Shown here: piece by piece, positions 1 to 7,546 of the stretch
How positions within the stretch are numbered: the first letter of the stretch is position 1
Layout: each line of letters starts with the position of its first letter
Virus record (IMG/VR): IMGVR_UViG_3300032893_000232
Span: 1 to 28,630 of that record
Direction: 5' to 3' (one strand)
From: a virus
DNA: 28,630 nt
Program-made: the position numbers and the translations under genes
Notes under the pieces: generated by a model
Databases searched by the model: none
Told to the model about the DNA's origin: nothing
Seen by the model: only the letters and a program-made list of their open reading frames with translations

Positions 1-1
1 C

Positions 2-307
2 CTTAAAGCTAGTGGTATTACAGGATTGATCTTCTATCTTGCAGAGCACGGTGGAACAGCTATTACCCATATGTCAGAGAACCATCCTTTCTTGGCGGCA
101 GGGGCTGCAGGTACGGCTGCTGCTGGAGCTACTCTCAATCCAATCTTATCTAGGGTATTGACTAATCCTAAGATAGTGGGCTGGTTAGCTAAATCTTCAA
201 CCCTACCCCCCGGAGCTATACCCTCTGCTATTAACCAATTGAATCGGATGAATGATCCTGATGGGAATGATTTGCTTAAAGTAATGAGAGAGCAGAATGG
301 CCGGTAA
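2..307 (+). CDS. C-terminal end of an unidentified large protein, probably a virion protein (partial)
   Basis: The frame is open to the left edge, so only the last 101 residues are visible and the true start lies outside the window. The segment is rich in Ala, Gly and Thr with a short hydrophobic run (AAGAAGTAAAGA), then a stretch ending in a hydrophilic tail (NQLNRMNDPDGNDLLKVM). I recognise no catalytic motif. It overlaps the first tail-spike gene by 11 bases and lies on the same strand, so it belongs to the late virion operon. In podoviruses the gene just before the spikes often encodes a large internal or ejection protein, which would fit, but that is inference from position only. Confidence 0.6.
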   Translation, partial: LKASGITGLIFYLAEHGGTAITHMSENHPFLAAGAAGTAAAGATLNPILSRVLTNPKIVGWLAKSSTLPPGAIPSAINQLNRMNDPDGNDLLKVMREQNGR

Positions 308-2204
308 TCCTACTGGGATTCTGTTTAATGATCCCCAAGCTAAGCCTCTATCTACTACGGGTTCCCCGCAGGCAGGGGCTTACTGGATATTCTATTTAAC
401 GGGGACTACTACTCCAGCTAACGTCTATCAAGATGGTGGTTTAACTACTCCCCTGAGTCAGGTTCCGGGAACTGCTCAGCCTAGCTGTACCGCCGATAGT
501 GCCGGTAGATTCAATCCTATCTATCTTGATCCAAGTGTTACTTATCGAGTCCAGCTATTCAATCAAACGGGCTCAAAGCTGGAAGATACGGACCCGTATG
601 TAGTCCCAACTGGTATAACGACGGCTACTGAGATTGGAGAGCTTTTATATCCCCAGTCTGTTGCTGAGATTAACGCCGGGGTTAGTCCTGTAAACTATGA
701 ATATCCACCTAATCACATTTTTCGCTACATAACTGATTTGGCGAATGTTCTGGCAGGAACTAGTGGGGTAGATAACTCGGTGGGAGCCCAGAACTGGCTC
801 AATACTCTTACTGTGGGGTGCACCGCTACCCTTATTGGAACAGTTAATGCTCAAGGTCTAATCCTTAAGACCAGTGATGTGCGTTTTACTGGCGGTGGAT
901 GGCTTAAACCTGTTTCTAATGCTGTAACGGCCACGGTACTTCAGATTGGCCAAGACTCAACTAGTACTTACGTTAGGCGTATAGCCGGTTCCCTTAATAT
1001 TGGGGACAAGACTGCCTTCTATACTAACTGGAGCAATATCACTGGGCTGGCACTCCAATATGGGGCTGAGCATAACTTAACTCTTAATCTTTACGGATTA
1101 GGGGTTGGTATGACCTTTAATCCCACACTAGGGGCTTCTGCCTATTGTCAATTTGTTCTACAGGATGTAATCAATAATGGGGTAGGGATTCTATTCAACG
1201 CAACCGGTACGGGCGGTTATTGTAATGAACATGATTTCTTCGGCGGTCGATTCTCCATGAATTCAAGTTCATGGGCTGCTGGCCAGTGCTATATCTACGG
1301 GCACAAGGTTGGAACGAACCTACCCAACAATATTCGTTTCTGGGGTCCTTCTTTTGAAGGCGCCAATAGAGTCTTAGATTGGGGTGGAGAAAGTCTCCGT
1401 ATTGAAAATGCTAGATGGGAAACCGGACTAAGTAGTGGAACTGCGGGCACTGATTTTGATACAGTTTTCTGGAATTTTACTTCCGATGCAACTAGGAATC
1501 GAATCAATCTCTCGTACAATTCTCAATGGTTATCCGGAGTCTATACTAATAGTCTCGGCTCTGGAACCCAAATCAATAACAGTACCTTCACGATGGTGGG
1601 GGATATGACCCCTTTCATTACAGCCGGGTGCTGGTTAGCTGTAACGATTTCCGGAGTTGTTCAAATTGTTCCAGTATTCGGGGCAACGTACAGTTCACCG
1701 AATACTACCGTCTACTGTGCTTCAGATTTAATAACGGCTTCACCTACCGCTGTTGTGGGTGCTCGTATTAATGATGCTGGGACGTTAAATTCTATTAAGT
1801 TGACCGTTAATGACGTTCCCACTATAGCTTCCTGTGGCTCTGAGGCTATCAATGATATGTTGATGTTTTTGAATCATTGCGCTCTATATATTACATCATT
1901 GAATGTCAACTATCCCGCCATGACTCTTTCGAGTCCTGCATCCGCGGCTAATGATGCCTTGCGCATTGTGAATGCAGGATCGGGGGGCAGGACTGCTGGA
2001 ATTACCGGAGCAGGTGATGGAACCTTTAATAAGTTAGGTTTATACGGTAATTCTCCAGCAGGCCAAGTTACTGGGTGGGGTACACCTACTGGCATAACAC
2101 AGGTATCAAACGTCCCCGGAGCTAGTGCTACTCTCGCACAATGTTCAGGAGTACTTGCCAAAATTATCGCTGATCTTAAAACTCTAGGATATTACGCAGC
2201 CTAA
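297..2204 (+). CDS. Tail spike / tail fibre protein 1 (receptor binding)
   Basis: A 635-residue adhesin. Residues 1 to about 140 form a virion-anchor domain (motifs PTGILFNDP, AGRFNPIYLDPSVTYRV, LYPQSVAEINAG) shared with the next gene. The middle is Gly/Asn/Thr-rich with alternating hydrophobics, as expected of a trimeric beta-helix. The last 70 residues carry a KLGLYGNSPAGQ motif and a short terminal helix (LAKIIADLKTLGYY) of the kind that closes many phage fibres. It should bind a cell-surface glycan or receptor; no catalytic residues of a depolymerase can be assigned. The ATG lies inside the previous gene's end and its stop overlaps the next ATG (TAATG), so translation is coupled. Codons are AT-leaning throughout, unlike the next gene's C-terminal part. 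The anchor homology is visible; receptor function is inferred. Confidence 0.85.
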   Translation: MAGNPTGILFNDPQAKPLSTTGSPQAGAYWIFYLTGTTTPANVYQDGGLTTPLSQVPGTAQPSCTADSAGRFNPIYLDPSVTYRVQLFNQTGSKLEDTDPYVVPTGITTATEIGELLYPQSVAEINAGVSPVNYEYPPNHIFRYITDLANVLAGTSGVDNSVGAQNWLNTLTVGCTATLIGTVNAQGLILKTSDVRFTGGGWLKPVSNAVTATVLQIGQDSTSTYVRRIAGSLNIGDKTAFYTNWSNITGLALQYGAEHNLTLNLYGLGVGMTFNPTLGASAYCQFVLQDVINNGVGILFNATGTGGYCNEHDFFGGRFSMNSSSWAAGQCYIYGHKVGTNLPNNIRFWGPSFEGANRVLDWGGESLRIENARWETGLSSGTAGTDFDTVFWNFTSDATRNRINLSYNSQWLSGVYTNSLGSGTQINNSTFTMVGDMTPFITAGCWLAVTISGVVQIVPVFGATYSSPNTTVYCASDLITASPTAVVGARINDAGTLNSIKLTVNDVPTIASCGSEAINDMLMFLNHCALYITSLNVNYPAMTLSSPASAANDALRIVNAGSGGRTAGITGAGDGTFNKLGLYGNSPAGQVTGWGTPTGITQVSNVPGASATLAQCSGVLAKIIADLKTLGYYAA

Positions 2205-4114
2205 TGACTTCCCCTCCGACTGGTATACTCTTTTACGATCCTAGAGATAAACCTACTTCTACTACTGGAACCTTCCAGCAGGGGTGTTACAGGTATTTCT
2301 ACTATACGGGAACCCTTACTCTAGCCCCCATCTATTCAGATGGTAATTTATCTGTTCCCCTCGGGCAACCGGTTACTGCAGGATCAGATGGGCGGTTTAC
2401 ACAGGTCTACCTTGATCCCTCGATTACCTATCGAGTTAAGCTCTTTAATTCAGGGAATAGTCAGCTAGATGATACTGATCCATTTGTAGTACCTTCTGGC
2501 TTACCTACTGCTAATCAGATCGGAGAAGTTCTTTATCCTCAAACCGCCGCCGAGCTCGCTGCGGGTGTGACGCCGACGAACTATGCGTACCCGCCTTACA
2601 ACGTACTGCGCTACGGGGCTGATCCGTCCGGGGTAGCTTCAAGCGTTACAGCATTCGACGATGCTTACAGCGCCGCTATGGCGGAGCTCCCGCAGCACGC
2701 CGCGGTCTACATCCCGGCGGGGAAATATCTGATCCCCTCGCCAGGACTTTCATGGACTAATCAGAACGACATCGCGCTAGTTGGCGATGGGCCGAACATG
2801 ACGGTCCTCACTGGGTCCGGCAGTAACTACACGATCCTTTCGATTAGCGCGGACACGGGTGCAGGCACCACCGGCACGAATCTGCGCCTGCAGAATTTCG
2901 GTATTTCCGCTGGAAGCGGCTTCACCGGCGTGAGCGGGATCTATCTTGCCGATTACTTTACTTTCTATCTTGGCAACTTGCAGCTCTACACGAGTGGCAA
3001 CTCGCTCAAGATGGCCGGCATGGCCTTGGGCGTGGTGGATAACGTCAACGCGCAGACTGCAGGGACCAACGCCGCCGGTAATAGCGCGCTTCTCTTGACG
3101 ACCGACACTGATTCAGTTGCTTGCGGTCCGATCATCTTTAATGGTGGTAACTTCAACGGTCAGAGCAGTGTGACTGCGGGCGGCGCGGTCTGGACCAAGG
3201 GCACGTTCGGCATCGTCTTCAACTCGACGTTGTTTACGGCTTTCGGCGGGTCGCTTACAAGCGTATTTGCCGCAACCAACAATGACGACATCACAATCAA
3301 CGGCGGTTACAGTGAGTCAGGCCGCAACACCAGCAGCAGCTCTACGGCGGTCCTGTTCGATCTCGGTGTCACAGCGGCGTGCCAAAACTTCAAACTCAAT
3401 GGCGGGACGTATTTCGCCGGCGCTAGCGGAAAAACGCTGAACTATGGCATCCTCGCGCATAACACGCAGGCGCTTTCGGTCGAGGGGGCAACATTCTCGG
3501 GCTTTAACACGGCGGCCATCAAGTACACCGTGAGCACGGCTTCGATGATCAATCTGAAGAACGTGTACAGCTCGGGCTCGGGCGGCCCGCCAGTTCTCGA
3601 CTCAAGCACCAACGGGCCGAACGCCGGCTACCTGAAGTCGTGGAACGATCCATGGCCCCGGCTCGACGCATCTTTGGTTGGCACCGGAGTCACTGCTGTT
3701 ACAGGAGATGGCACGGCTTACACCGTCCTCTTCGACACGGCGAACTTCGATACAACCAGCATGTACGCCTCGGGCACCGGGATCGCGACCGTGCCGACGC
3801 AAGGTGCAGGCATGTACGATGTGTCGGTCGCGGTGATGATCAACTCGCTCACCACCTCGTATACAAACTACCAGCTCGACATCGTGCAGAAGACCGCCGG
3901 TGGTAGCGTCGTGACGACTCACTCTGTGAGCACAAACCCAGGCGTGGTCAAGAACGCCGCGAACCAAGCATCCCTGCACCAAAACTGCCTCCTGAAGTGC
4001 GCCGGCGGGGATCAGATCTACGTGGTCGTCACAGTATCGGGTAGTTCGAAGTCTGTGGGCATTGTGGGGGCCGCTACCGAGTATACGCGGCTTAATGTGC
4101 GCTACATTGGATGA
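2204..4114 (+). CDS. Tail spike protein 2, pectate-lyase-like beta-helix with C1q-like tip
   Basis: A 636-residue spike. Residues 1 to about 130 match the anchor of spike 1 (PTGILFYDP, DGRFTQVYLDPSITYRV, LYPQTAAELAAGV). From about residue 133 (VLRYGADPSG) the sequence resembles the Pectate_lyase_3 family: a capping region, then beta-helix coils, with IPAGKYLIP and ALVGDGPNMT as typical early-coil motifs. The last 140 residues (VLFDTANFDTT, GAGMYDVSVAV, CAGGDQIYVVV, YTRLNVRYIG) look like a C1q/TNF-type trimeric jelly roll. Such spikes bind and often cleave surface polysaccharide, but I cannot assign catalytic acids. Base composition switches from AT-leaning to strongly GC-rich near 2540, inside the anchor, so most of this gene looks imported. 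It starts on the stop codon of spike 1. Confidence 0.88.
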   Translation: MTSPPTGILFYDPRDKPTSTTGTFQQGCYRYFYYTGTLTLAPIYSDGNLSVPLGQPVTAGSDGRFTQVYLDPSITYRVKLFNSGNSQLDDTDPFVVPSGLPTANQIGEVLYPQTAAELAAGVTPTNYAYPPYNVLRYGADPSGVASSVTAFDDAYSAAMAELPQHAAVYIPAGKYLIPSPGLSWTNQNDIALVGDGPNMTVLTGSGSNYTILSISADTGAGTTGTNLRLQNFGISAGSGFTGVSGIYLADYFTFYLGNLQLYTSGNSLKMAGMALGVVDNVNAQTAGTNAAGNSALLLTTDTDSVACGPIIFNGGNFNGQSSVTAGGAVWTKGTFGIVFNSTLFTAFGGSLTSVFAATNNDDITINGGYSESGRNTSSSSTAVLFDLGVTAACQNFKLNGGTYFAGASGKTLNYGILAHNTQALSVEGATFSGFNTAAIKYTVSTASMINLKNVYSSGSGGPPVLDSSTNGPNAGYLKSWNDPWPRLDASLVGTGVTAVTGDGTAYTVLFDTANFDTTSMYASGTGIATVPTQGAGMYDVSVAVMINSLTTSYTNYQLDIVQKTAGGSVVTTHSVSTNPGVVKNAANQASLHQNCLLKCAGGDQIYVVVTVSGSSKSVGIVGAATEYTRLNVRYIG

Positions 4115-4209
4115 GCGTTTCCCTTCGAAACAACTTCTTTGGCAATGCCGAAACCGAGTACGACTACTCTGTTAATTCCCCAGCAAGTTGGTTCAGAAGC
4201 TCTGCCTGA
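4111..4209 (+). CDS. Possible 32-codon ORF at the end of the tail operon
   Basis: An ATG overlaps the spike-2 stop (ATGA) and opens a frame of 32 residues beginning MSVSLRNNFFGNAETEYD and ending at the TGA at 4207. The stop-start overlap is the same arrangement that links the other genes of this operon. Its 3' half runs antisense through the last 46 bases of the - strand gene at 4164. The frame is short and has no recognisable motif, so it may be the remnant of a longer gene cut off where the two operons meet, or chance. Confidence 0.25.
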   Translation: MSVSLRNNFFGNAETEYDYSVNSPASWFRSSA

Positions 4210-4379
4210 ACTCTCTGGAATAGGAGGTCTTTCGTATCCCCAGTCTTACTTGGGTCCTTACGAATAGTCTCCAAATCAAACATTAGTTCTACGCCCATCG
4301 CCCGGTACTCCCGGGCGATTTGCTTTCTGTCAGACCTTCTCTGCCGGTATCCTTTGGATACCTTGGCTATAGTGCTCAC
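4164..4379 (-). CDS. Unknown 71-residue basic/helical protein
   Basis: This is the last gene of the long - strand operon, ending against the tail genes. It starts with GTG on the previous stop (GTGA overlap), which supports the start. The first 25 residues are basic (KGYRQRRSDRKQIAREYR) and the rest looks like a helix with an acidic end (LLNQLAGELTE). A nucleic-acid-binding role is possible from the basic N-terminus, but I recognise no family. No hairpin with a U-run is visible just beyond the stop. Confidence 0.6.
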   Translation of the reverse strand: MSTIAKVSKGYRQRRSDRKQIAREYRAMGVELMFDLETIRKDPSKTGDTKDLLFQRVQAELLNQLAGELTE

Positions 4380-4633
4380 GGGGACTTCTGTCCTGTTAGG
4401 ATCGCAGCAGCCTGAGATACCCTCTGCAGATCAGCTTGGATAGCCAACTCACAGTGGTTAGTCTGAAGATGATTTAGACACCACCCTAAGACCTTAGCCC
4501 ACCGTGGCGGACTCGCCTTCCTAAGGGCGAGACCGGTCATGCTACTGATGGTAATGTCGTAGTCTCTCCAAATCCAAGAGCAGGCTAGAATGTCTATGGC
4601 CCTAGCCAAGACCATTCCATAGCTATTATTCAT
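4376..4633 (-). CDS. Unknown 85-residue protein
   Basis: I do not recognise the family. The protein has three Cys, several Trp (SWIWRDYD, PPRWAKVLGWC) and a helical C-terminal half. ATG codons in frame also lie at 4645 and 4639. I prefer 4633 because GAGGA precedes it at normal spacing and because this ATG overlaps the end of the 34-residue gene at 4626, giving coupling of the kind seen throughout the operon. It in turn overlaps the next gene by four bases (GTGA). Confidence 0.55.
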   Translation of the reverse strand: MNNSYGMVLARAIDILACSWIWRDYDITISSMTGLALRKASPPRWAKVLGWCLNHLQTNHCELAIQADLQRVSQAAAILTGQKSP

Positions 4634-4730
4634 CGTCATCCTCATGGAGAATGTTAAAGAGAACTACGCTCATTAAGATCGAGAAAACGCTAATACCTAC
4701 AATTAGACCAGCTATGTTAGCATCGTCCAT
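4626..4730 (-). CDS. 34-residue single-span membrane microprotein
   Basis: This is a small gene in an apparent gap. An AGGAGG lies 10 bases before the ATG, and the ATG overlaps the previous stop (TAATG). Residues 5 to about 28 form one hydrophobic span (NIAGLIVGISVFSILMSVV), followed by the acidic tail HEDDDE. The predicted topology is one transmembrane helix with an acidic end. It could be a lysis-related or superinfection-related microprotein, but nothing in the neighbourhood supports either, so the function is unknown. Confidence 0.65.
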   Translation of the reverse strand: MDDANIAGLIVGISVFSILMSVVLFNILHEDDDE

Positions 4731-4879
4731 TACAGCGGTTCCTCCTCTCCCTCGTAATTAATGAAGGTCTTGAATCCCTGACGACGCATTTCCTCCTTAA
4801 TCTTTTCGTCTAGTTCTTTGTCTGTAAGGTTAAAACGTCCAAGTAGTTCTTGTTCTTTTTCAGTCAGTTCTTTCTTCAA
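4730..4879 (-). CDS. 49-residue charged helical protein, TTG start
   Basis: The frame begins at a TTG overlapping the stop of the exonuclease gene and ends TAATG into the membrane microprotein. An in-frame stop sits just upstream of the TTG, and the next possible start (ATG at residue 31) would leave only 19 residues. The sequence is highly charged (KKELTEKEQELLGRFNLT, KELDEKIKEEMRRQGF) and should be helical, with a NYEGEEEP tail. No ribosome site is obvious beyond the purine-rich end of the preceding gene. Function unknown. Confidence 0.5.
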   Translation of the reverse strand: MKKELTEKEQELLGRFNLTDKELDEKIKEEMRRQGFKTFINYEGEEEPL

Positions 4880-5619
4880 TTCTTTTTCTTACTCTTTAAT
4901 GTAACACGCTCAGGAGGTCCCTGATACCAACTACCACATTCCTGACATTGGTATCTAATAGACCTGCGAGATTTAGCGACTCGATATCCACGAGAATGTA
5001 CTCTATGGGAACCACAAACAGGACACTGCTGGTTTGCAGCCTTTACGTTGGTGGGTTTCTCCACAAGGTTGACATTCGGATGATTATGGATCACCGGCCG
5101 AATTATATCATAAATATCAGCTAAGACTTTAATGTCTTTGATATTATGCTCAACTACATAGTCAATACCTTCTCTATGCCCAGCCCTTGCAAGCTGCCAC
5201 TGTTTGCCTAATACCGGAGTCTTACGATCAGCACCAAATAACTCCGCCACATTCGCCAGACGATTGCTAAAGAGCTTTAGGTGGTTTCTAGCAGCTTTCC
5301 ACCCATCAACACTAGGAATAGTGGGAAGAGTATTTAGACCGTTAACAAGCAGGCGGGTATTTGTAAAAGGAATATCGAAGCGATCTCCATACCAAGTAAA
5401 CCAAATATCAGCCTCTGCTAAGGCATTAGACAAATCAATCAAAATAGCCTTATCGTTTGTTCGATCTTGGTTATATCCTTTATAGTCGTCGATTCGGAGA
5501 ACCGAAATCTTTCTCTTTGGATCGTTTAGATCGCACCAAGCTGCACTGATAACCCATCCCCAACTGGCGGATAGATCAGTCGTTTCTATGTCCCATGCTA
5601 ATATCTTAGCTTTAGCCAC
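4876..5619 (-). CDS. DEDD-family 3'-5' exonuclease with C-terminal zinc ribbon
   Basis: A 247-residue protein of the RNase H-like (DnaQ/YprB-type) exonuclease fold. Exo motif I is near the N-terminus (WDIETTDL, D10 and E12 from this start), motif II is TWYGDRFDIPF, and motif III is HNIKDIKVLADIY. The C-terminal 45 residues hold a zinc ribbon: CPVCG, a basic stretch, then CQECGSWY. It should remove nucleotides from 3' ends of DNA or RNA; the ribbon could bring it to nucleic acid. I chose the GTG at 5619 because GGAGGA precedes it and it sits on the stop of the upstream gene; an in-frame ATG at 5652 would add 11 residues with no sign of conservation. The DNA polymerase in this window has its own proofreading domain, so this enzyme has a separate job. 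Confidence 0.8.
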   Translation of the reverse strand: MAKAKILAWDIETTDLSASWGWVISAAWCDLNDPKRKISVLRIDDYKGYNQDRTNDKAILIDLSNALAEADIWFTWYGDRFDIPFTNTRLLVNGLNTLPTIPSVDGWKAARNHLKLFSNRLANVAELFGADRKTPVLGKQWQLARAGHREGIDYVVEHNIKDIKVLADIYDIIRPVIHNHPNVNLVEKPTNVKAANQQCPVCGSHRVHSRGYRVAKSRRSIRYQCQECGSWYQGPPERVTLKSKKKN

Positions 5620-5797
5620 GATCCAGAATGTCCTCCATATAATCCTTTTCAATCCCTAGAATTTCTCCACTTTGGAGAGTTATATCGAGGGCCTCTTCTG
5701 TACCGCACTCCCCGGTATCATTAGCAATCAATGTTAGCCAAGTAAGTACGGCCTCCTTGAGAGTGTAAAGTTCAGCTTTCGTCAGTTCTTTAGTCAT
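5612..5797 (-). CDS. Unknown 61-residue acidic protein
   Basis: A helical, acidic small protein (KAELYTLKEAVLTWLTLI, then ECGTEEALDITLQSGEILGI). The ATG lies within the end of the previous gene and its stop overlaps the exonuclease GTG, so it is embedded in the coupled array. No family recognised. Confidence 0.55.
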   Translation of the reverse strand: MTKELTKAELYTLKEAVLTWLTLIANDTGECGTEEALDITLQSGEILGIEKDYMEDILDRG

Positions 5798-6068
5798 ATT
5801 TCTTTATCAAATGGTAATCTCCGGTCTTGAGAATAAGTTGCCAATAGACCATTCCAGACTTACTCGCAATTCCGTACAATCGGGCATCATTTCCACCCCC
5901 TTGTATAACCCCGATCTCTTTTATCTCGAAATCTTGGTTGGGAAACTTATCGTTACCTTGGAGAAATTGCTCTCCAAAATCCCATACTGGAATATCATTG
6001 GAATCTGCAACTCCCCGGACCCAATAAGTCTTAGGTTTATTAGCAGCTAGAATATCCCCGATTTTCAC
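5790..6068 (-). CDS. Unknown 92-residue protein
   Basis: It starts with GTG on the stop of the DUF5664 gene (GTGA). The sequence looks like a small mixed alpha/beta or beta-barrel domain (KPKTYWVRGVADSND, FEIKEIGVIQGG, MVYWQLILKTGDYHLI). I do not recognise it. Neighbours are nucleotide and nuclease genes. Confidence 0.55.
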   Translation of the reverse strand: MKIGDILAANKPKTYWVRGVADSNDIPVWDFGEQFLQGNDKFPNQDFEIKEIGVIQGGGNDARLYGIASKSGMVYWQLILKTGDYHLIKKYD

Positions 6069-6433
6069 TTTTTCTCTCTTTCTATTAATTTGAGCTCTAA
6101 TCTAGCTAAAGCATTCCAAGCTACCATTTCATCATGGTAGATCTTAGCTTCTCCTGTTTCCGGATCAATTCCATCTGGGTCTGTAAATTCAGCAAGCAGA
6201 TGCCTTGCAAGCGCGTCACTGTAACGCTTAATCCCTCCAACGACCCTTTTCCAATTAATGTCATCGTATTCGAGATTATATTTCTTAGCTCCGTAAAGCG
6301 ATACCCGGGCGACAGCTTTAAGCGCCCTCGGGAAATATTGAAAGAGTCCTTGGAATACTGGTTCCTTGCCTGCATCACTCTTTTTTCCGGGAAGTGAGCC
6401 AACGTCTTGGGATAGCTCCGATTGAGAAATCAA
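6065..6433 (-). CDS. dATP/dGTP diphosphohydrolase-like protein (DUF5664 family)
   Basis: A 122-residue protein whose pattern matches the phage DUF5664 family, annotated as the N-terminal domain of dATP/dGTP diphosphohydrolases: KKSDAGKEP, then FPRALKAVARVSLYGAKKYN, GIKRYSDALARHLLAE, the acidic linker DPETGEAKI, and HDEMVAWNALARLEL. The all-alpha fold resembles MazG-type pyrophosphatases, in which Glu/Asp from these helices bind metal. It should act on dNTPs, altering pools or destroying a host nucleotide. The start is TTG, supported by a strong AGGAGA six bases upstream; this makes it overlap the endonuclease I gene by 59 bases. A relative of this fold (MazZ) works in 2-aminoadenine synthesis, but no purZ is seen here. 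Confidence 0.78.
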   Translation of the reverse strand: MISQSELSQDVGSLPGKKSDAGKEPVFQGLFQYFPRALKAVARVSLYGAKKYNLEYDDINWKRVVGGIKRYSDALARHLLAEFTDPDGIDPETGEAKIYHDEMVAWNALARLELKLIEREKK

Positions 6434-6830
6434 ATCCTTTCTCCTGACACCAATTTGAATACCTCTTTTCTGATCCTTTGGTCAAACGGTTATCTTCTGC
6501 TAAATATAGAACCAAGTATTTCCCCCGGTCCCCGAGAGATTTACGTACGAGGATGAGCTTGCTGCGGTCCTTGCTTGTAAGACGGCCCTTGACCTCAAGT
6601 AATATCCCGTTGTCGAGTACGAAGTCGGGAGTGTAGCTCGATACCTGGACGGTAGATTTACTACCACACGCAGGACATAATCCCTTTCGGACCGGCTTTT
6701 CGTAAGTAATTCTGATACTTTCATACTCGAACTTTATCCCCTTAGCTTCCAGAGAGGCTGCTACTTTTTCTTCTAGGCCCGACCGGTATCCAGACTTCCT
6801 ATGCTTTCCCCACGTCCACCCTCGGGGCAT
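6375..6830 (-). CDS. T7-type endonuclease I (Holliday junction resolvase)
   Basis: A 151-residue member of the phage endonuclease I family. Expected catalytic residues are present: E20 in YRSGLEEKVA, D69 in YTPDFVL, and E79 and K81 in LLEVKGRL. The C-terminal half follows the family (KYLVLYLAEDNRLTKGSEK, YSNWCQEKGF, IPRRW). It cleaves branched DNA during phage recombination and packaging. An insertion with CPACG (C52, C55) sits before the TPDF strand; only two Cys are evident there, so zinc binding is uncertain. The length is close to T7 gp3. Its 3' end is overlapped by the next gene's start. Confidence 0.9.
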   Translation of the reverse strand: MPRGWTWGKHRKSGYRSGLEEKVAASLEAKGIKFEYESIRITYEKPVRKGLCPACGSKSTVQVSSYTPDFVLDNGILLEVKGRLTSKDRSKLILVRKSLGDRGKYLVLYLAEDNRLTKGSEKRYSNWCQEKGFDFSIGAIPRRWLTSRKKE

Positions 6831-6839
6831 TATTGGGCC

Positions 6840-7076
6840 TTACGTAGCATTTATTTCTTCCCTTGTTTCAACCCACAATCTAGCTCCACAGGAGAGCGGC
6901 TTATTGGGAGAATAGATGACCTTGGAAGGACCCAGAATTTCAACTGATTTGAATTTCTTGGGCCCAAGTGAAGTCTGAATAGTAATAGGAGGATCGTTGC
7001 GGCCATGTTTTAGATTAGAGGCCATAATCCTCTTATCCACATGGACTCGTTTGATAGTTCCTTTCTTATAATTCAT
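6840..7076 (-). CDS. Conserved phage hypothetical protein, 78 residues
   Basis: The pattern IKRVHVDKRIMASNLKHG followed by DPPITIQTS, VEILGPSKVIYSP and KPLSCGARLWVET resembles a small protein I recall from many tailed phages, usually unannotated. It looks like a compact beta-rich domain. Function unknown. It starts on the DUF4406 stop (TAATG), and a gap of nine bases separates it from endonuclease I. Confidence 0.65.
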   Translation of the reverse strand: MNYKKGTIKRVHVDKRIMASNLKHGRNDPPITIQTSLGPKKFKSVEILGPSKVIYSPNKPLSCGARLWVETREEINAT

Positions 7077-7546
7077 TAGGCAACCAATCCTAATTTCTGA
7101 AGGGTAGACTTATCCACCCACTGTCCAACACACACTCCGGCAACGACCTGCTGCGGGAGTTCCTCTAAGAAAGCTTCTTCCTCATTTGCACGGTACTCGA
7201 AGAAGGGATAATTGTGCAGGAGACCTACGAAGGCTTCCAGACGAGCACCAGTAGATCGCTCCCATCCCGGAAGGAAGATAATCCCATTGAGATCATCAAT
7301 AAGGATTCTAACGTCTCGGGCTAGGATTTCTCCAGCCGTCTCTCCCCCAATCTTTCCGCTCTCTCCGATAAGGCCAGTCTCAGATCGGAGAGCTTCTTCT
7401 CTGATCTCTTTTGAGTCCAGCTCATGTGGGGATACGATATCGTATCCAAGCTCCCTAAGATGCTTAGCGGCAGCTTCAAAGGCTGGAAAATTGTATTTCT
7501 CATACCCCCTCATCGGTCCTGCAAGATACCATTTAACATTAGTCAT
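7076..7546 (-). CDS. DUF4406 protein, nucleoside 2-deoxyribosyltransferase-like
   Basis: A 156-residue protein with the DUF4406 signature: WYLAGPMRGYEKYNFPAF at the N-terminus, LRELGYDIVSPHELD, then an acidic strand-helix (LARDVRILIDDLNGIIFLPGWERSTGARLEA). The fold is that of nucleoside 2-deoxyribosyltransferases, which cleave or exchange the N-glycosidic bond of deoxynucleosides; the PGWERSTGARLE segment carries the conserved Glu region. A role in nucleotide salvage or base modification is plausible, with substrate unknown. The C-terminal 45 residues are extra. It overlaps its upstream neighbour by eight bases. Confidence 0.8.
   Translation of the reverse strand: MTNVKWYLAGPMRGYEKYNFPAFEAAAKHLRELGYDIVSPHELDSKEIREEALRSETGLIGESGKIGGETAGEILARDVRILIDDLNGIIFLPGWERSTGARLEAFVGLLHNYPFFEYRANEEEAFLEELPQQVVAGVCVGQWVDKSTLQKLGLVA

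Noticed and set aside
3602-3982. Frames on both strands inside the GC-rich part of spike 2
   Set aside because: Long shadow frames are expected in GC-rich sequence; the spike frame has the jelly-roll motifs.
4069-4090. GCCGC...GCGGC inverted repeat near the end of spike 2 as a terminator
   Set aside because: The stem is only five pairs with a 12-base loop, lies inside coding sequence and has no U-run.
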